Shown here one piece after another: positions 34,046-40,625 of a DNA stretch of 40,625 nucleotides. Below the pieces are notes generated by a model. That model searched no databases. It had not been told where the DNA came from and was given only the letters and a program-made list of their open reading frames with translations. The stretch covers positions 1-40,625 of the forward strand of contig CAMYNC010000048.1 of assembly GCA_947259685.1 (NCBI GenBank), given 5' to 3'. The stretch comes from an uncultured Desulfuromonadales bacterium. GTDB taxonomy: Bacteria > Desulfobacterota > Desulfuromonadia > Desulfuromonadales > Geopsychrobacteraceae. The number at the start of each line of letters is the position of its first letter. The stretch's first letter is position 1. The translations under genes and the position numbers were made by a program.

Positions 34046-36586
34046 ATGATTGAAGCTTATTTGAGACATGATGAAGAACGGAATGCCCAAGGGATTCCAG
34101 CTCTGCCGCTGACCCCCGAGCAGACCACTGATCTTTGCGAACTCCTAGAGAATCCGCCGGCGGGCAAAGAAGATTTTTTACTGAATCTCTTTACCCAGCG
34201 GATCTCTCCGGGGGTCGATCCGGCAGCTGAAGTCAAGGCTGGCTTTCTGGCTAAAGTTCTGACGGGAGCGAAAAGTTCGCCACTGATCGACAAGAAAAAA
34301 GCCGTTAAGATTCTCGGCACCATGATCGGTGGTTACAATGTGCAGCCGCTGATTAGTGCTCTGAGTGATGCTGAATTGGCCGATGAAGCGACCTGCGCAC
34401 TCTCCGGTATGACTTATGTCTACGATGCTGCTCAGCAAGTGATCGAGCTGTCGAAAACTAACGCTGCAGCGAAAAAAGTTGTCGAGAGCTGGGCTAATGC
34501 TGAGTGGTTCACCAATAAAGCTGGCGTGCCTGAGACCATCACCGTCAAGGTATTCAAGGTTGAAGGTGAAATCAATACTGACGACTTCTCCCCGGCTGGT
34601 GACGCCTGGAGTCGCCCCGACATTCCGTTGCATGCTTTGGCCATGGGTAAGACCCGCTTCCCTGGTGGTATTCAGGAGATTGCCAAGTGGCGTGAAGAAG
34701 GTCATCAGGTCGCTTTTGTCGGTGACGTGGTCGGTACCGGTTCTTCCCGTAAATCAGCCTGTAATAGTGTCCTCTGGTACATCGGCGACGATATCCCCTG
34801 TGTACCGAACAAGCGCCGTGGCGGCGTGATTATCGGTGGTGTTATCGCCCCGATCTTCTTCAATACCGCTCAGGATTCCGGTGCTTTGCCGCTACGCATG
34901 GATGTCACCAAACTGGGCATGGGTGATGTGATCACCATTAATACCGCCAAGGGTGAAGTGACCAACGAAGCGGGCCAAGTCGTTTCCACTTTTGACATTA
35001 AGCCGAATACTGTTCCTGACGAGTTCCGTGGCGGTGGCCGGATTCCCTTGATCATCGGCCGCAGCGTGACCGATCTGGCTCGCGCAGCCCTCGGAATGGG
35101 TGAAGCCGATCTGTTTGCCCAGCCGGATAATCCGACCCCGAAAGCTGGCCAGGGTTACACTCAGGCGCAGAAGATGGTTGGTCGTGCCTGCGGCGTTGAC
35201 GGTGTCCTACCGGGTACCGCCTGCGAGCCGATTATGACCACCGTTGGTTCCCAGGATACTACCGGGCCGATGACCGCTGATGAAATCAAGGAATTGGCTT
35301 GCCTGAAGTTCAAGTCACCGATGGTCATGCAGTCTTTCTGCCATACTGCTGCCTATCCGAAGCCGGCTGACGTGAAGATGCACGCCAACTTACCGAAATT
35401 CATCGCCGAGCGTGAGGGCGTTGCCCTGCGTCCAGGTGATGGTGTTATCCACAGCTGGCTGAACCGTCTGCTGGTTCCCGATACCGTCGGGACCGGTGGT
35501 GACTCGCACACCCGTTTCCCGATCGGTATCAGCTTCCCGGCCGGTTCCGGACTGGTTGCCTTTGGCGGCGCCCTCGGCTTCATGCCGCTCGATATGCCGG
35601 AATCGGTGTTGGTTCGCTTCAAGGGTGAATTCAACGAAGGGATCACCCTGCGTGATGCCGTCAATGCGATTCCCTACTACGCCATTAAGCAGGGTCACCT
35701 GACCGTGCCGAAGAAGAACAAAATCAATATCTTCAACGGCCGTATTCTTGAAATGGAAGGTTTACCGAACCTGTCGGTTGAGCAGGCTTTCGAGCTGACC
35801 GACGCCGCAGCTGAGCGTTCAGCCGCTGCCGGTTGCATCCAACTCTCGGAAGACAGTGTCTGCGCTTACCTGCGTTCGAACATCGCTCTGATGAAGAAGA
35901 TGATCGAAGAGGGCTATCAGCATCCGGAGACTCTCGCCAAGCGGATCGAAGCGGTTGAAGAGTGGTTGAAGGATCCGAAGCTCATCAAGGCTGATGGCAA
36001 CGCTGAGTACGCAGCAGTTATCGAGATTGATCTGTCTGAAATTACTGAGCCGATTCTGGCCTGCCCGAATGATCCCGATGATGTCAAGCTGCTCTCCGAT
36101 GTCCAGGGTACCCCGATTCAGGATGTCTTCCTCGGTTCCTGTATGACCAACATCGGGCACTTCCGCGCCGCTGCTGAGATCTGGCGCGGTGAGAAGTTCA
36201 ACCCCAACGTCCGCACCTGGATCTGCCCGCCGACTCGGATGGATCAGGAAAAGCTGAAGGAAGAAGCGATTTTCTCAGTCTTTAGTGCCATGGGAGCCCG
36301 GCTCGAAATTGCCGGCTGCTCGCTGTGCATGGGGAATCAGGCTCGGGTTCCGGATGCCGTGAACATGTTCTCCACCAGCACCCGTAACTTTGACGACCGC
36401 ATCGGTACTGGTGCCAAGGTCTATCTCGGTTCCGCCGAGCTGGGCGCTGTGACCACCAACCTTGGTAAACTGCCGACCCCGGCCGAGTACCTTGCGGCCT
36501 ACAAGGAGAAGGTTGCTCCTAAAGCAGAGCAGATCTATCAGTACCTGCAGTTCGATGAAATGGAAGGCTACGACAAGTCGGCCTGA
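34046..36586 (+). CDS. acnB: Aconitate hydratase B
   Basis: An 846-residue [4Fe-4S] enzyme that isomerises citrate to isocitrate and often also hydrates 2-methylaconitate. The N-terminal HEAT-like helical domain (about 1-155) and the swivel domain (about 160-370) precede the catalytic core, in the order peculiar to AcnB. Cluster ligands are Cys699 (GSCMTNIGHF), Cys758 and Cys761 (CSLCMGNQAR); the 59- and 3-residue spacing equals that of E. coli AcnB (710, 769, 772). GGAGGAGAG lies 3-6 bases before ATG. The gene supplies isocitrate to the neighbouring icd and appears to share its operator. Confidence 0.97.
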   Translation: MIEAYLRHDEERNAQGIPALPLTPEQTTDLCELLENPPAGKEDFLLNLFTQRISPGVDPAAEVKAGFLAKVLTGAKSSPLIDKKKAVKILGTMIGGYNVQPLISALSDAELADEATCALSGMTYVYDAAQQVIELSKTNAAAKKVVESWANAEWFTNKAGVPETITVKVFKVEGEINTDDFSPAGDAWSRPDIPLHALAMGKTRFPGGIQEIAKWREEGHQVAFVGDVVGTGSSRKSACNSVLWYIGDDIPCVPNKRRGGVIIGGVIAPIFFNTAQDSGALPLRMDVTKLGMGDVITINTAKGEVTNEAGQVVSTFDIKPNTVPDEFRGGGRIPLIIGRSVTDLARAALGMGEADLFAQPDNPTPKAGQGYTQAQKMVGRACGVDGVLPGTACEPIMTTVGSQDTTGPMTADEIKELACLKFKSPMVMQSFCHTAAYPKPADVKMHANLPKFIAEREGVALRPGDGVIHSWLNRLLVPDTVGTGGDSHTRFPIGISFPAGSGLVAFGGALGFMPLDMPESVLVRFKGEFNEGITLRDAVNAIPYYAIKQGHLTVPKKNKINIFNGRILEMEGLPNLSVEQAFELTDAAAERSAAAGCIQLSEDSVCAYLRSNIALMKKMIEEGYQHPETLAKRIEAVEEWLKDPKLIKADGNAEYAAVIEIDLSEITEPILACPNDPDDVKLLSDVQGTPIQDVFLGSCMTNIGHFRAAAEIWRGEKFNPNVRTWICPPTRMDQEKLKEEAIFSVFSAMGARLEIAGCSLCMGNQARVPDAVNMFSTSTRNFDDRIGTGAKVYLGSAELGAVTTNLGKLPTPAEYLAAYKEKVAPKAEQIYQYLQFDEMEGYDKSA

Positions 36587-36616
36587 ATATAAATTATTGC
36601 TGAATTGAAAACTGTG

Positions 36617-36647
36617 ATGGCCATCCTTTTAGGGTGGCCATTTTTTT
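36617..36647 (+). terminator. Rho-independent terminator of acnB
   Basis: ATGGCCATCC (36617-36626) pairs with GGGTGGCCAT (36632-36641, one G-U pair) around TTTTA, followed by seven T. Confidence 0.9.
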
Positions 36648-36695
36648 ATCTCTTCAGATCTGTCTGCCATTGGTGGCACAAATATGGCCGGGGAT

Positions 36696-36732
36696 AAAAA
36701 GAAAGCCTCCCGAAAAAAATTGGGAGGCTTTC
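36696..36732 (-). terminator. Rho-independent terminator of hcp
   Basis: GAAAGCCTCCC (36701-36711) and GGGAGGCTTTC (36722-36732) are a perfect 11-bp inverted repeat. On the minus strand the stem is followed by TTTTTATCC, so it serves hcp, 38 bases past its stop codon. Confidence 0.88.
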
Positions 36733-36770
36733 AACGCTTTAGTCGGCAATTTTGAAGTTTAGCTATTGGT

Positions 36771-38387
36771 TTAACCGAGGATTGCCTTCAGGTCCTCTTC
36801 GGCAGTGCTGATCGGGCCGATATTGAAGTTTTCGACCAAGAAATTCAACACATTCGGGGTGATGAAGGCCGGCAGAGTCGGCCCGATCTTGATGTTCTTG
36901 ATCCCCAAGTGGAGTAGGGTCAGTAAGATGGCAACCGCTTTCTGCTCGTACCAGGAGAGCACCATCGACAGCGGCAGATCGTTGACTTCGCAATCGAAGG
37001 CGTTGGCCAGTGCCAGAGCAATCTGGACCGCCGAATAGGCATCGTTGCACTGCCCGACGTCGAGCAAACGTGGGATGCCGCCGATGTCGCCGAACTCCAT
37101 TTTGTTAAAACGGAACTTACCGCAGGCCAGGGTCAGGATAACGGTATCTTTAGGAGCCTTTTCGGCAAATTCGGTGTAGTAATTACGGCCACTCTTGGCA
37201 CCGTCGCAGCCACCGACCAAAAAGAAGTGTTTGATATCACCCGCCTTGACCGCTTCGATGACTTTGTCGGCGACCCCGAGGACGGCATTGTGACCGAAAC
37301 CGGTGAGAATTTCCTGCCCTGGGGCATCGGGGAAACCTTTCGCAGCCAGGGCGCAATCGATCACTGCAGAGAAATCCCAGCCGTCAATATGCTTGACGTC
37401 AGGGAACTGGACGCGATCCCAGGTGAACAGGCGCTCTTTGTAGTTATCGGCTGGTTTCTGGATGCAGTTGGTGTTGAAGATAATTGCTCCTGGGAAGCTC
37501 TGGAATTCCTTATGCTGATCCTGCCAGGCGCCGCCCCAGTTGCCAGCCAGGTGAGAGTACTTTTTCAGGCCGGGATACCCGTGTGCCGGGAGCATTTCAC
37601 CGTGGGTGTAAATGTTGATCCCTTTGCCTTCGGTCTGCTTAAGTAGCTCCTCAAGAAACCGCAGGTCGTGCCCGGAGACCAGAATCGCTTTACCGGCTTT
37701 GGTGCCGAGCTGGACCGGGGTCGGCTCCGGATGGCCATATTTATCGGTATGGGCGTTGTTGAGCAGCTCCATGGTCACCAGGTTGATCCGGCCACATTCC
37801 ATGGCCATTCCCACATAGTCCATCAGGCCGAGGCTATCGTCGAGCATGGCGGCCAGCGCCTGGTGGGTATAGGCGTAAATTTCGTCATTTTCACGCTCAA
37901 GGATCAGCGCATGATCAGCATAGGCCGCATAACCCTTAATCCCGAACAGGATGGTTGAGCGCATCGATTGGATATCTGCATCGATGCCTGCATCTTTGAT
38001 TCCGTGCAGTTGCGACAGGGCCAGCAGGGCGGCATGATCAGCGGGGAGTTCCCATTCTTGTGCTGCAGCTGGGACGGTACCACTAAAATCACCGGCCAGG
38101 GCCTTGGCTTTGGACTTTAGAGTCATGGCTTCTTTGATCACTGCGCTGACAGAAGCGTCAGAAAAATCGACATTGGTGACGGTGGTGAACAGGGCTTTGA
38201 TCATGAACCGGTCGATCTCGGCATCTTTAGCCTCTTTTTTACGCGCTTTGTCGGCCCAGAAGGCGATGCCTTTCAGGCTGTAAACCAGCAGGTCTTGCAG
38301 GTCGGAAACCTCAGGCTGTTTGCCGCAAACGCCGACCTGGTCACAACCGGTCCCTTGTGCTGCGCCTTCACACTGGTAACAAAACAT
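36771..38387 (-). CDS. hcp: Hybrid cluster protein (hydroxylamine/NO reductase)
   Basis: A 538-residue cytosolic iron-sulfur protein. It was long called hydroxylamine reductase; in E. coli it acts as a nitric oxide reductase and S-nitrosylation factor. The N-terminal cysteines are Cys3, Cys6, Cys15 and Cys21 (spacing x2-x8-x5), the anaerobic class I/III pattern rather than the enterobacterial class II. Hybrid-cluster regions include ILVSGHDLRFLEELL, THGEMLPAHGYP, FNTNCIQKP, LVGGCDGAKSGRNYY, LTLACGKFRFN and DVGQCNDAYSA. ATG 38387 has AAGGAG 9 bases ahead; the frame extends upstream to 38498 through the promoter. An HcpR-type box lies about 100 bases upstream. Confidence 0.96.
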   Translation of the reverse strand: MFCYQCEGAAQGTGCDQVGVCGKQPEVSDLQDLLVYSLKGIAFWADKARKKEAKDAEIDRFMIKALFTTVTNVDFSDASVSAVIKEAMTLKSKAKALAGDFSGTVPAAAQEWELPADHAALLALSQLHGIKDAGIDADIQSMRSTILFGIKGYAAYADHALILERENDEIYAYTHQALAAMLDDSLGLMDYVGMAMECGRINLVTMELLNNAHTDKYGHPEPTPVQLGTKAGKAILVSGHDLRFLEELLKQTEGKGINIYTHGEMLPAHGYPGLKKYSHLAGNWGGAWQDQHKEFQSFPGAIIFNTNCIQKPADNYKERLFTWDRVQFPDVKHIDGWDFSAVIDCALAAKGFPDAPGQEILTGFGHNAVLGVADKVIEAVKAGDIKHFFLVGGCDGAKSGRNYYTEFAEKAPKDTVILTLACGKFRFNKMEFGDIGGIPRLLDVGQCNDAYSAVQIALALANAFDCEVNDLPLSMVLSWYEQKAVAILLTLLHLGIKNIKIGPTLPAFITPNVLNFLVENFNIGPISTAEEDLKAILG

Positions 38388-38484
38388 AATTTTTTCTCCT
38401 TGTTCGGGATAGGGTAAGTTAGAGCATACAAGTGCAGTTTTTTTCTGACTTGAGAAAGGATAAACCATATCAGGGCTGACATAT

Positions 38485-38498
38485 TTGACCAGGGTCAA
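38485..38498 (-). promoter_or_regulatory. HcpR-type operator upstream of hcp
   Basis: TTGACCAGGGTCAA is a TTGAC-N4-GTCAA palindrome, matching the published HcpR consensus. On the minus strand a partial -10 (TATCCT, complement of 38457-38462) would put the transcription start near 38450 and the box centre near -41.5, the usual place for a CRP/FNR-family activator. The neighbouring asmA-like gene is divergent and could also be affected. Confidence 0.72.
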
Positions 38499-38586
38499 GA
38501 AGCGATATTTTTTTATCCTCGCCGGGCAATACCTGGAACTTTGTTAAAGTGTTAAATTGAATTTCACAATGAAATAGGGAGGGAGT

Positions 38587-40625
38587 ATGTCTGGAATTGT
38601 AAAAGCTGTTGTCTCGATCGTTGGAGTTCTGCTGGCTCTTTGCCTCGTCATCCTGGTGTTGGTGAAAATGCTGGTGACTCCGGAAAAGGTTCGAGAGACG
38701 GTACTGCCGCTGGCTGAAAAGACTCTTCAGCGCAAGATTGAAGTCGGCGACATCCAGATCGGTCTGTTGTCTGGCGTCTCTTTAAAAAACCTTAAAGTCA
38801 AAACTAAGGATGGGACAGAAGACTTTGTCGCCGTGGCTGCGCTTGAATTGAGCTACCAGTTCTGGCCACTGTTCACCGGCAGGGTGGCGATTGACAAGGT
38901 TCTTCTTGATCAGCCGAAAATTCTTGCTGTCAGAAATGCCGATGGCAGTTTTAATTTCAGTGATCTGCTTGCTGCTGAGAGGGAGGACTCTACAAGTTCG
39001 GCAGATGCGAAGTCGAAGGCTGCCGAAGCAGAATTCGCCGTGGTGCCCAGTCCGATAGATTTATTGGTGAATGATGTTTCGATTAAGACTGGAGAGCTGC
39101 TGTTTATCGACCATTTGCAAAAGAACCAGCCTCCCTATCGCTATACTTTGGAACAATTAAATTTCCAGGCGAATCAACTCACCTTCGATCAGTTCTTCCC
39201 CATCAAGCTTTCAGCGCAGCTGAATAAGAGCGCCATAGATATTTCCGGACGCTACGATCTTTCCAGGCAGGTCGGTAATTTTGAAATCAGTCTGGCACCG
39301 CTTGATCTGGTCAAGTTCGCTCCCTATTACCGGGCTTCATTGCCAGGGACTCTGGGTTCTGCGCAGCTGGCTCTGGATCTTGACCTCGAGTTCGGACCGG
39401 AACAACTTGCGTCAAAAGGAAAACTGATACTTGAGCAGCTCAATTTACGTTTGAATGACCTTCCGGAGGCCAAGTTCAAACAGGCAAATCTGTCGGTCGA
39501 GCATGCAGTCAATTTTTCTTTTGCCAACCGGCAGCTGGATCTTGCCGCCCTGTTTATCGATTTTAACGGGATTAAATTTAATGCGAATGGCCAGCTGGTC
39601 TTAGACGAAAAGGAGCCGGAGGTTCAACTGGCGGTACTGCTCGATAATTTTGACCTTAGTACCCTGCTGCAGCGGCTCCCTAACGGCTTGGTCCGGTCAG
39701 TTGAGAGCTACCAGCTGACCGGAGTGCTGGATGGTCGTGTCGAGTTGGCGGGCAAGCCGAATGCCGGGGCTAAACTGCTCTCTGCCGCTCAGCTGAATTT
39801 GACTGATGTTCAGGCCAATATCGCTGGATTGAGAGCCGACGTCAGTGGTGATCTCACTCTCAGCGGTGGTGCATTGTCAGCCAAACAGCTGCAACTGGAA
39901 GTTGGGGGCCAGCAGGCCCAGCTGAGTTTTAACGCCAAGAATCTGTTCGGCAAGGTGATTCATGGTGACTTCCATTTGCTTGCCGATCAGCTTGATCTCA
40001 ATAAATTACTACCGGCGACAGCACCACCGACGGCCGTGCAGAGGGTTTCAGGGGGGAGTATTTCTGCCGAAAAACCTCCTGTGACCCGGGTAAAAACCCA
40101 GGCGGAAGAGATTGGCCCCTTTGATCTGCCACTCAACATGAGCGGCAGTCTGGCTGCAAACAAGCTACTCTATAGGCAGTTGGCACTCAATCAGGTGCAG
40201 GCTGATCTGCAGCTGAAAAATAACCGTTTGCAGATCACCAATTTGCGTAGCGGAATTGCCGGCGGCGAACTGCAGGCGACAACCGATATCGACCTGGGAG
40301 TGAGAGGGTTGGCCTACCGGGGACAAATGAGTCTGAAGCAGTCTAATCTGGTTAGCCTGGTCGCCGGAATCCTTCCAGAAGCCGGCGATAGCGTGAGTGG
40401 GTTAATGCAGTGGCAGAACAATTTTGCCGGTCGCGGTACCATCCCTGAGCATTTACTCAAAGCTTTACAGATGAAAGGCGTGCTGCAGCTTGCCAATGGG
40501 AAAGTGACCGGTTCGCCGCTCCTCGAACAGCTGGCCAGCTTTCTTGGTAGTCCTGAGTTGAAAGTCTTAAGTTTTAAGGCTTTTCAGGGGCACTATGATT
40601 TGCGCGATGGTCTGGCCCATATAAA
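38587..40625 (+). CDS. AsmA family envelope protein, 3' end outside window
   Basis: The frame is open from ATG 38587 to the window edge (679 codons), so the protein is partial. GGGAGG lies 3-5 bases before the start. One N-terminal membrane anchor is seen (about residues 5-27, VVSIVGVLLALCLVILVLV), then a large periplasmic beta-rich region: KIEVGDIQIGLLSGVSLKNLKVK, then FTGRVAIDKVLLDQPKILAVRNADGS, and repeats of GNFEI/GGELQA-type strands towards the end. This matches AsmA-like proteins, which bridge the envelope and affect outer-membrane lipid transport. A low-complexity TSSADAKSKAAEAE linker lies near residue 140. Specific paralogue unknown. Confidence 0.85.
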   Translation, partial: MSGIVKAVVSIVGVLLALCLVILVLVKMLVTPEKVRETVLPLAEKTLQRKIEVGDIQIGLLSGVSLKNLKVKTKDGTEDFVAVAALELSYQFWPLFTGRVAIDKVLLDQPKILAVRNADGSFNFSDLLAAEREDSTSSADAKSKAAEAEFAVVPSPIDLLVNDVSIKTGELLFIDHLQKNQPPYRYTLEQLNFQANQLTFDQFFPIKLSAQLNKSAIDISGRYDLSRQVGNFEISLAPLDLVKFAPYYRASLPGTLGSAQLALDLDLEFGPEQLASKGKLILEQLNLRLNDLPEAKFKQANLSVEHAVNFSFANRQLDLAALFIDFNGIKFNANGQLVLDEKEPEVQLAVLLDNFDLSTLLQRLPNGLVRSVESYQLTGVLDGRVELAGKPNAGAKLLSAAQLNLTDVQANIAGLRADVSGDLTLSGGALSAKQLQLEVGGQQAQLSFNAKNLFGKVIHGDFHLLADQLDLNKLLPATAPPTAVQRVSGGSISAEKPPVTRVKTQAEEIGPFDLPLNMSGSLAANKLLYRQLALNQVQADLQLKNNRLQITNLRSGIAGGELQATTDIDLGVRGLAYRGQMSLKQSNLVSLVAGILPEAGDSVSGLMQWQNNFAGRGTIPEHLLKALQMKGVLQLANGKVTGSPLLEQLASFLGSPELKVLSFKAFQGHYDLRDGLAHI

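Overview
The window looks like chromosomal DNA from an anaerobic deltaproteobacterium of the Desulfuromonas/Geobacter type (Desulfuromonadales). This rests on gene content and order, not on a database search. The right half carries an oxidative TCA-cycle block: monomeric NADP-isocitrate dehydrogenase, malate dehydrogenase, a four-gene 2-oxoglutarate:ferredoxin oxidoreductase and aconitase B. Beside it lies a strictly anaerobic-type hybrid cluster protein. The order aspS, icd, mdh, kor resembles the Geobacter arrangement as I remember it.

Layout. (1) 1-2.8 kb, mostly minus strand: a cluster of iteron-like 10-mers, a small RWD-motif protein, a dodecin, a YciA-type acyl-CoA thioesterase, and a protein with a degenerate nucleoside-deoxyribosyltransferase/TIR-like domain. 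(2) 3.0-9.2 kb: an aldehyde dehydrogenase, a soluble cyclic-nucleotide-sensor histidine kinase, a dihydroorotate-dehydrogenase-like flavoprotein and several small exported or zinc-ribbon proteins. Three copies of a ~162-bp MITE-like element (ends CCTGAATCAGTGAG) and one unrelated 165-bp palindromic element are scattered among these genes. One MITE copy encodes the last 24 residues of the flavoprotein. (3) 9.3-14.8 kb: a plus-strand run of pepN, an NAD-dependent epimerase, an EI24/CysZ-like membrane protein and a TPR-metalloprotease, with gaps of 11 bp or less. (4) 14.9-21.7 kb: a coiled-coil protein, class I fructose-1,6-bisphosphatase, an exported protein with an apparent internal duplication, ComEC and a REC-GGDEF diguanylate cyclase. 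(5) 21.9-25.8 kb: hisS, aspS and a LysM-type lipoprotein. (6) 26-36.6 kb: the TCA block. (7) 36.7 kb to the end: hcp on the minus strand and the start of an AsmA-like gene on the plus strand.

The most notable regulatory signal is a 17-bp palindrome, TTGTATACTGTATACAA. It is perfect in front of icd and mdh and degenerate in front of the kor operon and acnB. In three of the four cases it begins 18 or 19 bp downstream of the first base of a TTGACA -35 box, so a bound protein would cover the -10 region. This predicts one repressor for the oxidative TCA branch. No regulator gene for it is visible in the window. A separate TTGAC-N4-GTCAA box lies near -41 of a plausible hcp promoter and matches the published HcpR consensus.

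The ferredoxin-like subunit gene of the kor operon (korD) is out of frame in the middle of its first [4Fe-4S] motif. This is either a real lesion or a sequence error. No tRNA, rRNA, CRISPR array or complete insertion sequence was seen.
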